DNA from: JBMNQI01 sp050944055
Lineage (GTDB): Bacteria > Bacillota > Clostridia > Oscillospirales > Oscillospiraceae
NCBI GenBank assembly: GCA_050944055.1
Contig: JBMNQI010000011.1
Span: 1 to 45,276, forward strand
Direction: 5' to 3'
Length of the DNA stretch: 45,276 nucleotides
Notes under the pieces: generated by a model
Database searches by the model: none
Told to the model about the DNA's origin: nothing
Seen by the model: only the letters and a program-made list of their open reading frames with translations
Translations under genes and position numbers: made by a program
Shown: in pieces, positions 7,496 through 16,353 of the stretch
Layout of the letters: each line of letters opens with the position of its first letter
How positions within the stretch are numbered: the first letter of the stretch is position 1

Positions 7496-8254
7496 GTGAA
7501 GATTCCGGATTTTTCGCTGGCAATGTATGCCGAAATCTGCAAAGCGCTGCAGTCTCAAAACAGTTTGACGGTGCGTCAGTTTATCGAGAAACGGCCAAAG
7601 CCGCCCTGCGTCGTTTTGCGCCATGATGTCGACAGGCGCGCGAAGAACGCTCTGGCGATGGCAAGGCTTGAAAACAAATACGGCATAAGCTCAACCTATT
7701 ACTTCAGATACCCGAAGACATACGATGCTGCATTGATGCGCGAAATTCAAGGCCTGGGACATGAAATCGGCTATCATTACGAAGTGCTGGATAAAGCCCG
7801 GGGCGACCAGCGTAAGGCCGTTGAAGTATTTCAAAACGAGCTGGAGGCTTTCCGCCGTTCTTTTCCCGTAAGCACTGTCTGCGCGCATGGCAATCCTTTG
7901 ACCAAGTGGGACGGAAGAGAGCTCTGGCGCTCATATCCGCTGCGGGAATTCGGCATAATCGGCGAAGCCTATCTGTCCCTCGGCGAAGTGTCGCTATATC
8001 TTACGGATACGGGCAGAAGCTGGAACGGCGGCAACAACTTAAAGGATAAACTGCGGGCCTCAAATCAGAATAAAAGCTTTCACAGCACTGCCGATATCAT
8101 AGAGTATTTGAAAAATAACAGAGAAAGCATCGTTTATTTAAACTGTCATCCCGAAAGATGGCCGCCCGGAATTTTTGGGTATCTTGGGGCATTATTAAGA
8201 GACGTTATATTTGGCATCTGCAAGAAACTAATTAAGCTAATAAAGCCGGGTTGA
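7496..8254 (+). CDS. Polysaccharide deacetylase family protein (CE4-like)
   Basis: 252 residues from a GTG one base after the wbpE stop. RHDVDRR (HDVD at 43-46) is the first motif of the NodB/CE4 fold; GHEIGYHYEV supplies the metal-ligand histidine region; CAHGNPLTKWD and VYLNCHPERW are later active-site segments. Such enzymes remove N-acetyl groups from amino sugars with a divalent metal, though this short variant is typical of O-antigen-like clusters and its substrate is unknown. There is no signal peptide, so it is likely cytoplasmic and may act on lipid-linked or nucleotide sugars. The C-terminus (FGYLGALLRDVIFGICKKLIKLIKPG) is hydrophobic and then basic and may associate with the membrane. 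Confidence 0.8.
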   Translation: MKIPDFSLAMYAEICKALQSQNSLTVRQFIEKRPKPPCVVLRHDVDRRAKNALAMARLENKYGISSTYYFRYPKTYDAALMREIQGLGHEIGYHYEVLDKARGDQRKAVEVFQNELEAFRRSFPVSTVCAHGNPLTKWDGRELWRSYPLREFGIIGEAYLSLGEVSLYLTDTGRSWNGGNNLKDKLRASNQNKSFHSTADIIEYLKNNRESIVYLNCHPERWPPGIFGYLGALLRDVIFGICKKLIKLIKPG

Positions 8255-8259
8255 ATGAT

Positions 8260-8883
8260 ATGTCATCAATACTAGTTCTCGCGCCGCACACCGACGACGG
8301 GGAAATCGGCTGCGGCGCAACAATTTCCAAATATTTGCGCCGGGGAGAGCAGGTGTATTACGCCGCTTTTTCAACCTGCGCCGAGTCGCTGCCCGACGGA
8401 TTCGGCGCGGATACGTTGAAAAACGAATTATACGAAGCAACGTGTATGCTGAAAATACCTGAAAAAAACGTATTTGTATTTGATTATGAGGTCAGGAATT
8501 TCGCCTCCCGCCGGCAGAATATACTTGACGATATCATTAGATTAGGCGAAAAAATTCAGCCGGATATTGTTTTTATGCCGTCTGTAAACGATATACATCA
8601 GGATCACAGCACTATTTCAGCCGAGGGACTTCGCGCATTCAAAAAAACGACTGTCTTCTGCTATGAGATCCCCTGGAATAACTTTTATTTTAATAATCAG
8701 GCGTTTTCATGTGTTGAGGAGCAGGATGTTGTCAACAAACTGGCCGCGATTAAATGCTATAAGTCCCAGAGAAACAAGGCCTATACGTCTGACGAATATA
8801 TATGGGCGCTTTTAAAATCCCAGGGAATTAAGATAGGGGCCAAATTTGCCGAAGTCTTCGAGGTTCCGAGGATATTGATATAA
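8260..8883 (+). CDS. PIG-L/LmbE-family N-deacetylase
   Basis: 207 residues from the ATG at 8260; a TTG nine bases earlier overlaps the previous stop but has no better binding site. APHTDDGEIGCG (His10, Asp12, Asp13) and DIHQDH (Asp111, His113, His116) are the zinc and catalytic motifs of the PIG-L fold. Family members deacetylate GlcNAc-linked lipids or small amino-sugar conjugates. It is the second of three deacetylases of two unrelated folds in this operon, so removing N-acyl groups is clearly a main theme. It is cytoplasmic, without a signal peptide. The precise sugar is not predictable. Confidence 0.88.
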   Translation: MSSILVLAPHTDDGEIGCGATISKYLRRGEQVYYAAFSTCAESLPDGFGADTLKNELYEATCMLKIPEKNVFVFDYEVRNFASRRQNILDDIIRLGEKIQPDIVFMPSVNDIHQDHSTISAEGLRAFKKTTVFCYEIPWNNFYFNNQAFSCVEEQDVVNKLAAIKCYKSQRNKAYTSDEYIWALLKSQGIKIGAKFAEVFEVPRILI

Positions 8884-8894
8884 GGAGCATATGA

Positions 8895-9629
8895 ATGAAG
8901 GCCGCAATGCATCAGCCTCATTATTTCCCCTGGCTCGGTTATATGGACAAAATGGCGAAGTGCGATATCTTTGTCCTGCTGGACGAGGCGCAGCTGACAG
9001 ACAGCTCAAACATGTTCCGCAATAAATTCCTATCGAGCTCGGGGCGGGAGAAATATCTTACGGTCAGCTTTTTAAAGCCCGGATATATGCAAAAGAAGTT
9101 TATGGACGTCGAATTAAACCATCGTATTAACTGGCAGAAAAATCATGTCAATTTTCTGAAAAACAACTATATTAAGTCTCCGTATTTTAAGGAGGTCTGG
9201 GAAAACATCGAATGTGTTTTTTCCAATACATACAGTTATATATGCGACGTTGCGGTTGACAGCTTAAAGATAATAAAGAACATGCTAAAAATCCCAACGC
9301 GGCTGATTCTCCAAAGCGAATTGATTTATGACAAAAATGCGCAAAAAACTGATCTGGTGCTGGAGATTTGCCGTGCCGTCGGCGCGGATCAGTACCTCTC
9401 GGGCAGAGGCGCGCGAAAGTATATGGAACTGCCTCCGTTTGCCCAACACGGCATAGAGGTCAGGTTTCAGAAATTTACACACCCCGTTTATCCCCAGATT
9501 AACAGCGAGGGCTTTGTGCCGAACCTGTCGTCGCTCGATTTCCTTTTTAACTGCGGCATAGAAAAAGCCGGAGAAATATTCTGGAATAACATAAAAGCTA
9601 TAAACGAGTTCGATGAGGACTCGGAGTGA
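8895..9629 (+). CDS. WbqC-like family protein
   Basis: 244 residues from an ATG with AAGGAG seven bases upstream. The N-terminus (MHQPHYFPWLGYMDKMAKCDIFVLLDEAQ) and RGARKYM near residue 175 are marks of the WbqC family. These proteins are regularly found in O-antigen and exopolysaccharide clusters; I know no firmly established reaction for the family, and some members are proposed to add amino acids or acyl groups to sugars. It is soluble, with no membrane segment. Its neighbours are a PIG-L deacetylase and a GNAT, which fits a role in modifying an amino group freed by deacetylation, but this is inference from position. Confidence 0.85.
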   Translation: MKAAMHQPHYFPWLGYMDKMAKCDIFVLLDEAQLTDSSNMFRNKFLSSSGREKYLTVSFLKPGYMQKKFMDVELNHRINWQKNHVNFLKNNYIKSPYFKEVWENIECVFSNTYSYICDVAVDSLKIIKNMLKIPTRLILQSELIYDKNAQKTDLVLEICRAVGADQYLSGRGARKYMELPPFAQHGIEVRFQKFTHPVYPQINSEGFVPNLSSLDFLFNCGIEKAGEIFWNNIKAINEFDEDSE

Positions 9630-9643
9630 AAAGGTGTTTTGAC

Positions 9644-10219
9644 ATGCAAATAATTCAGAAAATCCGACAATCCGCCGGCCAGCTGAAATTCCGTTCATTT
9701 GAAAGAATACTGTATAAATGCGGCAGTATTAATGAGCATTTCACCGCTGCTGACATACGCGCCGTTACGCCTGAAAATGTCGAAGATATCTGCTCATATG
9801 AGGGCAGAAAGAACATAAAAAAATACAAAAACTTCCTGGCAAAAGGAAATATAGGTTATTACGCGTACCTGGACGGAATCTGTGTGCACCGAACATGGAT
9901 AATTTTAGGCCCCGGAGTCGTGAAAAGCTTTTCCACTTACCCCAGATTCAGGCTTAAACCGAACGAAGCCTATATTCATTCAGGCGAGACGGCGCCTTCA
10001 GCCCGCGGGAACAACATACCTGCCGCGGTTTTTTTCAAAGCGTCGGCCGACTTAAAAGGCAGAATCGATTATTTCTACTGCCTTGTCGACGCAAACAACA
10101 CGGCCTCGCGCAGGGTGCAGGAAAAAGCGGGGTTTGCCGAGTTTAAAAGGTTAAAGTGGTTCAGCTTTTTATGGCTCAACATGTTTAAAGAATTAGAAGA
10201 AAACTGCATGAGCAATTGA
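9644..10219 (+). CDS. GNAT-like N-acyltransferase
   Basis: 191 residues from the ATG at 9644 (AAGGTG seven bases upstream); a GTG at 9626, inside the wbqC-like stop, is a second possible start. The acetyl-CoA-binding segment SARGNNIPAAVF and the motif B end VDANNTASRRVQEKAGF are typical of the GNAT fold. A tryptophan-rich tail (LKWFSFLWLNMF) closes the protein. It may acylate an amino sugar or amino acid of the glycan. The first 60 residues show no recognised domain. Substrate unknown. Confidence 0.7.
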   Translation: MQIIQKIRQSAGQLKFRSFERILYKCGSINEHFTAADIRAVTPENVEDICSYEGRKNIKKYKNFLAKGNIGYYAYLDGICVHRTWIILGPGVVKSFSTYPRFRLKPNEAYIHSGETAPSARGNNIPAAVFFKASADLKGRIDYFYCLVDANNTASRRVQEKAGFAEFKRLKWFSFLWLNMFKELEENCMSN

Positions 10220-10315
10220 AACGACGCCTGTGACGGACATTCCGCAGGCCAAAACATATGATGTAATGTCGGGCTTAAACAGCCCCATATTTAAACTGCC
10301 GAAGTGGGGAATAGC

Positions 10316-11518
10316 ATGCAGTGGGATGTCATTGTTATCGGAGCCGGTCCGGCGGGATGTTTTACGGCGGCGAAGATTGCCCGGGCGGGATTTAAAACTC
10401 TGGTTATCGAAGAACATTCTGAAATCGGGCGTCCGGTTCAGTGCGCGGGGCTGATCTCACCCAGGGCCCTTGAGCTTTCAGGGGCTGATGACAGCGTCGT
10501 TATAAACAGGCTGAAAGGCCTTCTCGTACTGTCGCCCTTAGGCGCAGGATTGCAGGTTGAAAGCGAAAACGATATCGCGCTGGCAATCGACCGTTCTTCT
10601 TTTGACAGGAATCTGGCAGAAAACGCGCAAGAGGCCGGGGCAATATTCCTGAAAGGAATGCGGACTGAGAGAATTGAGCCTGAAAAGGACGGGTTTCTGG
10701 TGCACGTTTCCGGCATTGAAAACCATAGCGCGTTTAAAACAAAACTGCTCATAGGGGCTGACGGCGCAAATTCCAGCGTCGCCGAATGGCTTCGGCTGGA
10801 ACGAAGCGCATATAAAGCCGTGATGTATTCCGCCGAGGCCGAGATGAAAAACCGGGATCCGGGCTTAATAAGCATTTTTTTAGGCCGGAATCTTGCGCCG
10901 GGCTGGTTTGGCTGGATTATTCCTCTTGACGAAAAAGCCTGCCGCGTGGGGACCGGTTATGCGCTTATGAAGCCGGACGCTTCGCCCCGGCAGTATTTTC
11001 AGCATATGACGGAAGTGTATCCGCAGTTTTTTAAAGAGCTTAAAATAACCAAATACACGGGAGGCTGGGTGCCGCTGGGACGCATGCCCAGAATATATGC
11101 CTTCCATGCCATGCTTGTCGGAGACGCTGCTTGCCAGGTTAAGCCTGTTTCGGGAGGCGGCATTTTTATGGGGTTAAGAGGGGCGCATTTATGCGCGCAA
11201 ACTGCAATTGAAGCCCTGAGCGAAAATAACCTCTCGGAGGAGAAACTGTCTTCCTACCAAAGACGATGGGAGGAAGATATGCGGGAAGAGATTGACTGCG
11301 CCATGATGCTCCGGCAAAGATTTATGGATTTTGGCGACGAGGATATCGATTTGGCCATCAGGCTCTTGAGCAAACCGAGTTTTAAGGAACTCATTATAAA
11401 AAACGGGGATATTGATTACCCGTCGCAGCTTGCCAAAAAGCTGCTGAGTCTAATTCCCGCGGACGGAAGAGCACTTAAAAGCGCGCTGAAGCTGGCGGAA
11501 AAGATAAGGCTGATATAG
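10316..11518 (+). CDS. Geranylgeranyl-reductase-family FAD oxidoreductase
   Basis: 400 residues from the ATG at 10316, with GGGG seven bases before it. GAGPAG (residues 9-14) is the FAD Rossmann loop, EEHSEIGRPVQCAGLISP is the characteristic GGR segment after the second strand, LIGADGANSSVAEWL is the DG motif, and LVGDAACQVKPVSGGGIFMGLRGA is the third FAD motif of the family. Known members hydrogenate isoprenoid chains: chlorophyll and archaeal lipid geranylgeranyl groups, menaquinone, and archaeal dolichol phosphate. Inside a glycan operon next to a DPM1-like glycosyltransferase, saturation of the polyprenyl carrier is an attractive role, but this is not shown by the sequence. No membrane segment is evident. 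Start and length are ordinary. Confidence 0.82.
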   Translation: MQWDVIVIGAGPAGCFTAAKIARAGFKTLVIEEHSEIGRPVQCAGLISPRALELSGADDSVVINRLKGLLVLSPLGAGLQVESENDIALAIDRSSFDRNLAENAQEAGAIFLKGMRTERIEPEKDGFLVHVSGIENHSAFKTKLLIGADGANSSVAEWLRLERSAYKAVMYSAEAEMKNRDPGLISIFLGRNLAPGWFGWIIPLDEKACRVGTGYALMKPDASPRQYFQHMTEVYPQFFKELKITKYTGGWVPLGRMPRIYAFHAMLVGDAACQVKPVSGGGIFMGLRGAHLCAQTAIEALSENNLSEEKLSSYQRRWEEDMREEIDCAMMLRQRFMDFGDEDIDLAIRLLSKPSFKELIIKNGDIDYPSQLAKKLLSLIPADGRALKSALKLAEKIRLI

Positions 11519-11532
11519 GAGTGCCGGATGCG

Positions 11533-12297
11533 ATGTATAGAGGCAAAACAATTGGTATAGTCATACCCGCATATAACGAGGAGCTGCTTATATCGGAAGT
11601 TATTCAAACGATGCCTGATTTTGTTGACAGGGTTTACGTTATTGACGATTGTTCGGCCGATCAGACTTATGACAAAGCCGCAAGCTTCTTATCAGATCCC
11701 CGCTTAAAAATAAAACGTCATTCAAAAAATCAGGGCGTCGGCGCGGCCATTGCATCGGGATATAGATTGGCGTTGGAAGATGGAATGGATATTATTGCGG
11801 TTATGGCGGGAGATAACCAGATGGACCCGTCGCAGCTTACAAAACTGCTTGACCCGATAATCGGAGGCACAGCCGATTATTGCAAGGGAGACAGGATGTC
11901 ACGGCCCGAGCTGCGCACGGGAATGAGCAGGTGGCGCAGGTTCGGCAACAGCATCCTCACAAGGCTGACGCGGATTTCCTCGGGTTACAGGAATGTTCAG
12001 GACACGCAAAACGGCTATACCGCAATTTCACGAGATACGCTAAGCAGGCTTGAGCCGGATAAAATCTACCCCGGGTACGGCTATTGCAACGATCTGCTGA
12101 CCAGATTGCACGTTCTTGGCGCGATAGTTAAGGATGTGCAGATCCCCGCCCGGTACGGCAGCGAAAATTCAAAAATCAGATACTGCAGTTTTATAAGAAG
12201 AGTATCGCTTCTGATTATAAAAAGCTTCTGCTGGCGAATATTCCGGGAATACATTTATCCTTGTTTTCGCAAAATCGGGGGGCGGAAAAATGATTGA
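11533..12297 (+). CDS. Glycosyltransferase family 2, DPM1/DPG-synthase-like
   Basis: 254 residues from the ATG at 11533; a GTG at 11521 is too close to the AGGAG at 11517-11521. GIVIPAYNEE (8-17) and VYVIDDCSAD (Asp38-Asp39) bind the nucleotide sugar, VMAGDNQMDP holds the metal-binding acid, and DTQNGYTAISRDTL is the usual acceptor-side segment. The family includes dolichol- or undecaprenyl-phosphate mannose/glucose synthases, which load single sugars on a polyprenyl phosphate for use outside the membrane by GT-C enzymes. There is no C-terminal GtrA-like membrane domain. The neighbouring isoprenoid reductase and the downstream GT-C-like protein agree with such a role. Sugar specificity is not readable. 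Confidence 0.85.
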   Translation: MYRGKTIGIVIPAYNEELLISEVIQTMPDFVDRVYVIDDCSADQTYDKAASFLSDPRLKIKRHSKNQGVGAAIASGYRLALEDGMDIIAVMAGDNQMDPSQLTKLLDPIIGGTADYCKGDRMSRPELRTGMSRWRRFGNSILTRLTRISSGYRNVQDTQNGYTAISRDTLSRLEPDKIYPGYGYCNDLLTRLHVLGAIVKDVQIPARYGSENSKIRYCSFIRRVSLLIIKSFCWRIFREYIYPCFRKIGGRKND

Positions 12298-13285
12298 CCC
12301 AGGGCTTTATAATGCGTTTGTGGATTCCGCCCCTCAGGGGTCGTTATTTCATAAGACCTGGTGGCTGGATGCCGTTGCGAAAAACGGGTATACGATTCTT
12401 TCAATTGAAAAGAACGGGCAGTTATTGGCCGCCTGGCCGATAACGCAGAAAAAAACGGCCGGGCTGAAGCTTCTCATCCAGCCTCAGCTCACGCCCCGGC
12501 TCGGAATACTGATTGCGCCCTCACAAAAAGCCAGATATGCCGAAAGCCTATCGGACGAAATGAAGCTTATATCCGGGCTGATTGCTAAGTTGCCCGGCCA
12601 TAGCCTGTTCTGCCAGCGTTTCTCCCCCGGATTTTCAAACTGGCTTCCGCTTTATTGGGCGGGATTTAAGCAGACGACGCGCTATACCTACGTTTTGGAT
12701 GACCTGTCCGATATTAATAAACTGTGGGAGAATCTGCGGTACAATACAAAGCGCAAAATCAAAAAAGCCGTATCTCACGGCATAAAGATTGTTTCGGACT
12801 TAAGCCTCGATAAGCTGCTCGACCTCAACGAGCTTACATACAAAAGACAAAAGCTTGCCCTCCCGTATTCAAGGGATTATGTCCGCCAAATTGATGAAGC
12901 CTGCATGGAGCATGGCGCGGGGAAAAAGCTTTTTGCCGTTGACGGGGACGGCAGGATTCATGCCGCGGCATACATCGTTTATGATAAAAAAGCCGCTTAC
13001 TATCTCATAGGAGGCGCGGACCCCGGTCTAAATACGTTTGGAGCGCATTACCTCACGCTGTGGGAGGCCATTAAGTTTGCAAGTGGGGTCTCGCAAAGCT
13101 TTGATTTCGAGGGCTCCATGCATCGCAGTATAGAACCGGTGTTCAGGAGCTTCGGCGGCATTCAGAAGAGCTATATGGAAATAACGGGCGGCACGCTTCT
13201 GATGAGGTCCGCATTCGATGCTTTCAGAAGCGCATGGAATAAAGGCGGCTTAGTATCAAAAATCAGCGGCTGTCTAATCAGCTAA
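12290..13285 (+). CDS. FemAB-like GNAT acyltransferase (first copy)
   Basis: 331 residues, overlapping the GT2 gene by eight bases, with GGGGGGCGG before the ATG. Two GNAT-like halves are visible. The segment NLRYNTKRKIKKAVSHGIKI is the hallmark of the FemAB/BioF2-like family, and the C-terminal half has AAAYIVYDKKAAYYLIGGADP followed by SFDFEGSMHRSIEPVFRSFGG. FemAB-type enzymes form peptide bonds between an aminoacyl donor and an amino group in wall precursors; the glycan-cluster branch may aminoacylate or acylate an amino sugar. It has the same length and layout as the second copy at 15338, with modest sequence identity by eye. Substrates unknown. Confidence 0.78.
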   Translation: MIDPGLYNAFVDSAPQGSLFHKTWWLDAVAKNGYTILSIEKNGQLLAAWPITQKKTAGLKLLIQPQLTPRLGILIAPSQKARYAESLSDEMKLISGLIAKLPGHSLFCQRFSPGFSNWLPLYWAGFKQTTRYTYVLDDLSDINKLWENLRYNTKRKIKKAVSHGIKIVSDLSLDKLLDLNELTYKRQKLALPYSRDYVRQIDEACMEHGAGKKLFAVDGDGRIHAAAYIVYDKKAAYYLIGGADPGLNTFGAHYLTLWEAIKFASGVSQSFDFEGSMHRSIEPVFRSFGGIQKSYMEITGGTLLMRSAFDAFRSAWNKGGLVSKISGCLIS

Positions 13286-13304
13286 TGCTATTAGGGAGAT
13301 TAGT

Positions 13305-14366
13305 ATGACGATTGTTGTCGATATCGGCCACCCGTCCCACGCTCATTTCTTTAAAAATTTCATTACGGTCATGCTGGGCAAAGGGCACAAGATAATAATT
13401 ACGGCGAGTGAAAAAGACATTGCGCCCGCTTTATTGAAGGCCTTCGGCTTTGAGTTTATCAACCTAGGTTCATACGGGAACTCGCTCTTAGGTAAAATCC
13501 TGAATGCTCCTGTTATGGATTTCAAAATGTATAAGGCCGTTAAATATCTGAAGCCGGATATTTTTCTGGGATTCGGTTCCGTCCGGGCGGCGCACGCCGC
13601 CTGGCTTCTGAATAGGCCCTCTATTATTTTTGACGGCGACAGCTTCACATACCCGTTTTACAGATGGTTTGCAAGTACGGTCTGCGCGTTTTCGGGCTAT
13701 GACATATCGGGGAAAAACATCGTCAGTATAAACGGCTATAAGGAGCTTGCCTACCTCCATCCCCGCTGGTTTGAGCCGGACGCAGCGGTTATGCCCAGAA
13801 GGCCGGCGGTTTTGCTGCGCTTTGTTTCCAGGGCTTTTCATGAATTGGGCAAAATGGCGTTCGATGAGGATTTTAAAATTAAACTGGTTTTAAAACTTGA
13901 AAAATACGCCGACGTGTATATTTCCTCCGAGGGCGCGCTGCCTGACAGCCTGGAGCGATACAGGCTCAAAATCAAACCGGAGGAAATGCACTCTTTCCTC
14001 TCCGGCGCTTCTCTGCTTGTGACGGATTCCGGCACGATGACGGTGGAAGCCGCGCTGCTGGGCGTCCCTGTTGTAAGATGCGATTCGTTTATCGGCGGAG
14101 ACAGGCTTGGCGTATTTCAGGAGCTGGAGAACAAATACGGCCTGGTCTACAGCTTCTGGGAAGCCGGGCCCGCTCTATTAAAGGCTGTCGAACTGGCCTG
14201 CACGCCCGATGCCAAAGCTTTATGGGAGAAGAAACGGCAGCGCCTGTTGCGGGAGAAAATCGACGTAACGTCATTTATGGTCTGGTTCGTCGAGAATTAC
14301 CCTAATAGTATTGCTATGGCCGATACCTGGAAGGCGGGGGATCTGATTGAATCAGGACCTGTTTGA
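13305..14366 (+). CDS. DUF354 family protein, GT-B-like glycosyltransferase fold
   Basis: 353 residues with GGGAG ahead of the ATG. MTIVVDIGHPSHAHFFKNF and HKIIITASEKD near the start, FLGFGSVRAAHAAWLLNRPSI in the middle, and a C-terminal LLVTDSGTMTVEAALLGVPVVR segment resemble DUF354 proteins, which have an MurG/WecB-like GT-B arrangement. The family is common in archaeal and bacterial surface-polysaccharide loci and is presumed to transfer sugars, without a firmly established reaction that I know of. No membrane segment is evident. It overlaps the next gene by 20 bases, so the two are probably translated in a coupled way. Confidence 0.78.
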   Translation: MTIVVDIGHPSHAHFFKNFITVMLGKGHKIIITASEKDIAPALLKAFGFEFINLGSYGNSLLGKILNAPVMDFKMYKAVKYLKPDIFLGFGSVRAAHAAWLLNRPSIIFDGDSFTYPFYRWFASTVCAFSGYDISGKNIVSINGYKELAYLHPRWFEPDAAVMPRRPAVLLRFVSRAFHELGKMAFDEDFKIKLVLKLEKYADVYISSEGALPDSLERYRLKIKPEEMHSFLSGASLLVTDSGTMTVEAALLGVPVVRCDSFIGGDRLGVFQELENKYGLVYSFWEAGPALLKAVELACTPDAKALWEKKRQRLLREKIDVTSFMVWFVENYPNSIAMADTWKAGDLIESGPV

Positions 14367-15363
14367 CCGTTTAAGACAAAAACCGGAGCTGTGGAATATA
14401 TTTACGGGCGATTTGGACCCGCGCGCTTTAAAGCCGGGCATGCATCTGCTTCCGGCCGTTTCGGAATATCTGGTCAGCAGCGGGCTCAGAGCGAGCTATC
14501 CCGACGGAAAAAAGTTTGCCATATGCCTAACACATGACGTGGACGAAATATATCCGACCACTGCGCATCGTGTATTATCCGGTTTGTATTGTCTGAAAAA
14601 CCGTGATTTGGGCGGGTTTAAAAAGTATATGCGCTCAAACGGCTCACAGGCGCCCGACTATATAAATTTCCGGCAGATTATGGAGTTTGAAAGCCTGTAC
14701 GGAGCTAAATCGACATTTTTCTTTATGTCGACGTCATACGACCCCGTCAGATTCCGGTATAACATCGAGGATATTGAGGATGAAATCAGGTCGATTGCCA
14801 AAGCCGGCTGGGAAGTCGGCCTGCACGGAGGGTATTATTCGTTTGACGATCCCAAAGCGATAGAAAGCGAGAAAAAAAGGCTGGAAAGAGCGCTCGGCAG
14901 GGAAGTGGTCGGGTACAGGAATCATTATTTGAATTTCCGGATACCGGATACCTGGGAGATCCTCGAAAAATGCGGTTTTAAGTATGATTCGACGTACGGG
15001 TTTTCCGACGATATCGGCTTTCGCAGCGGGATGTGCCATCCGTACAGGCCGTATAACATTAAGCGCCGGGAGTGGATGGAGATATTTGAGCTGCCCTTAC
15101 ATATAATGGAAAGCGCAATGCTCGATAAGCCCCGAAAGGCATGGGAGCTCATTAGCCGGCTTCTTGATAAGGCCGAAGCAAACAAAGGGGTTCTCACTGT
15201 ACTTTGGCACAACAGTATTTTCAGCTGCCCCTACAGGGAGGATTGGCGCGCGTTGTATGTCAGGCTGCTGCAGTACGGCAGGCAGAGAAATGCCTGGATG
15301 ACTTCGGGAGAGGAGATATTAGGCTGGTGGATAAAAAATGGCTGTTCGTCTGATAACGGATAA
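14347..15363 (+). CDS. Polysaccharide deacetylase (CE4-like), second copy
   Basis: 338 residues from a TTG at 14347 with GGCGGGGG seven bases upstream, inside the end of the DUF354 gene. CLTHDVDE (HDVD at 63-66) is the metal motif, GWEVGLHGGYYSFDD is the second His motif, VGYRNHYLNFRIPDTWEILEK and FKYDSTYGFSDD are later strands, and VLTVLWHN closes the barrel. The enzyme should remove N-acetyl groups from an amino sugar in the cytoplasm or at the membrane face, because no signal peptide is seen. It overlaps the second FemAB-like gene by 26 bases: a deacetylase directly coupled to an acyltransferase. It is longer than the first deacetylase at 7496 and not a simple duplicate. Confidence 0.85.
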   Translation: MNQDLFDRLRQKPELWNIFTGDLDPRALKPGMHLLPAVSEYLVSSGLRASYPDGKKFAICLTHDVDEIYPTTAHRVLSGLYCLKNRDLGGFKKYMRSNGSQAPDYINFRQIMEFESLYGAKSTFFFMSTSYDPVRFRYNIEDIEDEIRSIAKAGWEVGLHGGYYSFDDPKAIESEKKRLERALGREVVGYRNHYLNFRIPDTWEILEKCGFKYDSTYGFSDDIGFRSGMCHPYRPYNIKRREWMEIFELPLHIMESAMLDKPRKAWELISRLLDKAEANKGVLTVLWHNSIFSCPYREDWRALYVRLLQYGRQRNAWMTSGEEILGWWIKNGCSSDNG

Positions 15364-16333
15364 AAATCTTTGGGACGGCTTTATAGACAGCAGTCCTTAC
15401 GGCCTTGTTTTTCATAAGTGGGATTTCCTTAAGCTCGCGGAAAAACACACAGGCTATAAGCTTTTGCCCTACGGCATATATAAGGGCGAGCAATTAGTCT
15501 GCGTTTTTCCGCTTTTCTATAAAAAAATCCTCGGCGTCAGGCAATTGTTTTCGCCGCCGCCGAAGTCCGGAATTCCCTACCTGGGCCCGGTTTTACAGGA
15601 AAGCTATGACAATGCCAAACAGGTAAAGAAAGAATCCATCATCAACTCGATTGTTCTGGAAATTGATGCGGAAATAAATAAACTGGCGCCCAATTATTTC
15701 TCGGCTGTTCTGGTGCCCGGGCTTCTTGATATAAGGCCTTTCCAGTGGCTCGGTTACAGTGTAGAGCCGGGCTATACGTATACCTGCAGCCTGGCGCCGG
15801 ATCTGAATGCTATCTGGAAAGGCTTTTCCACAGTGTGCAGGCAGAATATCAGGAAAGGCGAAGCGCTCAACTGTACGCTTGAAACAAGCGGCGATGTATC
15901 GGGAATAACAGGAAGGCTGACAGAAAGATATAGCGAGCAGGGCTTGAATCTGACGCTGAGCGCTGATTATCTCAGCGAGGTGCTGAAAGCTTATCCCGAT
16001 AATTTTAAGCTCAACTGTCTGCTTGATAACGGCAAACTCGTCGGTTCCGTTTTAATTCAGGCGTATAAAAGATATATTGCGTGGATTGGGCTGTCCAAAA
16101 TGAAAGACAAAAAATATGTATATGCAAACGAGTTTATGATCTGGCAGCTCATGCGGCAGGCAAAAGCCCAGGGGTTCAAGAGGTTTGAAATAAGCGGCGC
16201 AAATAAATACAGCTTATGCAAATTCAGGTCAAAGTTCAATCCGCGTCTGGATATGTATTTCACGGTTTCAAAGAAGGATGTTTTAGGCAAAACAGCCGAA
16301 GCGTTCTATTACAGATTTGTCAAGAGAAAATAA
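15338..16333 (+). CDS. FemAB-like GNAT acyltransferase (second copy)
   Basis: 331 residues, starting inside the deacetylase gene. FSTVCRQNIRKGEALNC takes the place of the family's basic helix, LSADYLSEVLKAY follows, and the C-terminal half has GSVLIQAYKRYIAWIGLS and FEISGANKYSLCKFRSKFNP. The N-terminus WDGFIDSSPYGLVFHKWDFLKL matches the first copy (YNAFVDSAPQGSLFHKTWWLDA) in layout, so they are paralogues. The likely chemistry is transfer of an amino acid or acyl group to an amino group, perhaps the one exposed by the deacetylase encoded just before. Not a classical FemX: it lacks the coiled-coil arm. Confidence 0.78.
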   Translation: MAVRLITDKNLWDGFIDSSPYGLVFHKWDFLKLAEKHTGYKLLPYGIYKGEQLVCVFPLFYKKILGVRQLFSPPPKSGIPYLGPVLQESYDNAKQVKKESIINSIVLEIDAEINKLAPNYFSAVLVPGLLDIRPFQWLGYSVEPGYTYTCSLAPDLNAIWKGFSTVCRQNIRKGEALNCTLETSGDVSGITGRLTERYSEQGLNLTLSADYLSEVLKAYPDNFKLNCLLDNGKLVGSVLIQAYKRYIAWIGLSKMKDKKYVYANEFMIWQLMRQAKAQGFKRFEISGANKYSLCKFRSKFNPRLDMYFTVSKKDVLGKTAEAFYYRFVKRK

Positions 16334-16353
16334 GCTGCATGTGGAGCATATTG

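Noticed and set aside
10230..10454. 74-codon frame at the start of the geranylgeranyl-reductase gene
   Set aside because: Most of it lies in another frame of a clear gene, and no good ribosome binding site or family was seen.
16216..16353. 46-residue upstream extension of the flippase
   Set aside because: It overlaps the end of the FemAB-like gene; the ATG at 16354 has GGAG at proper spacing and starts at the usual place before the first helix.
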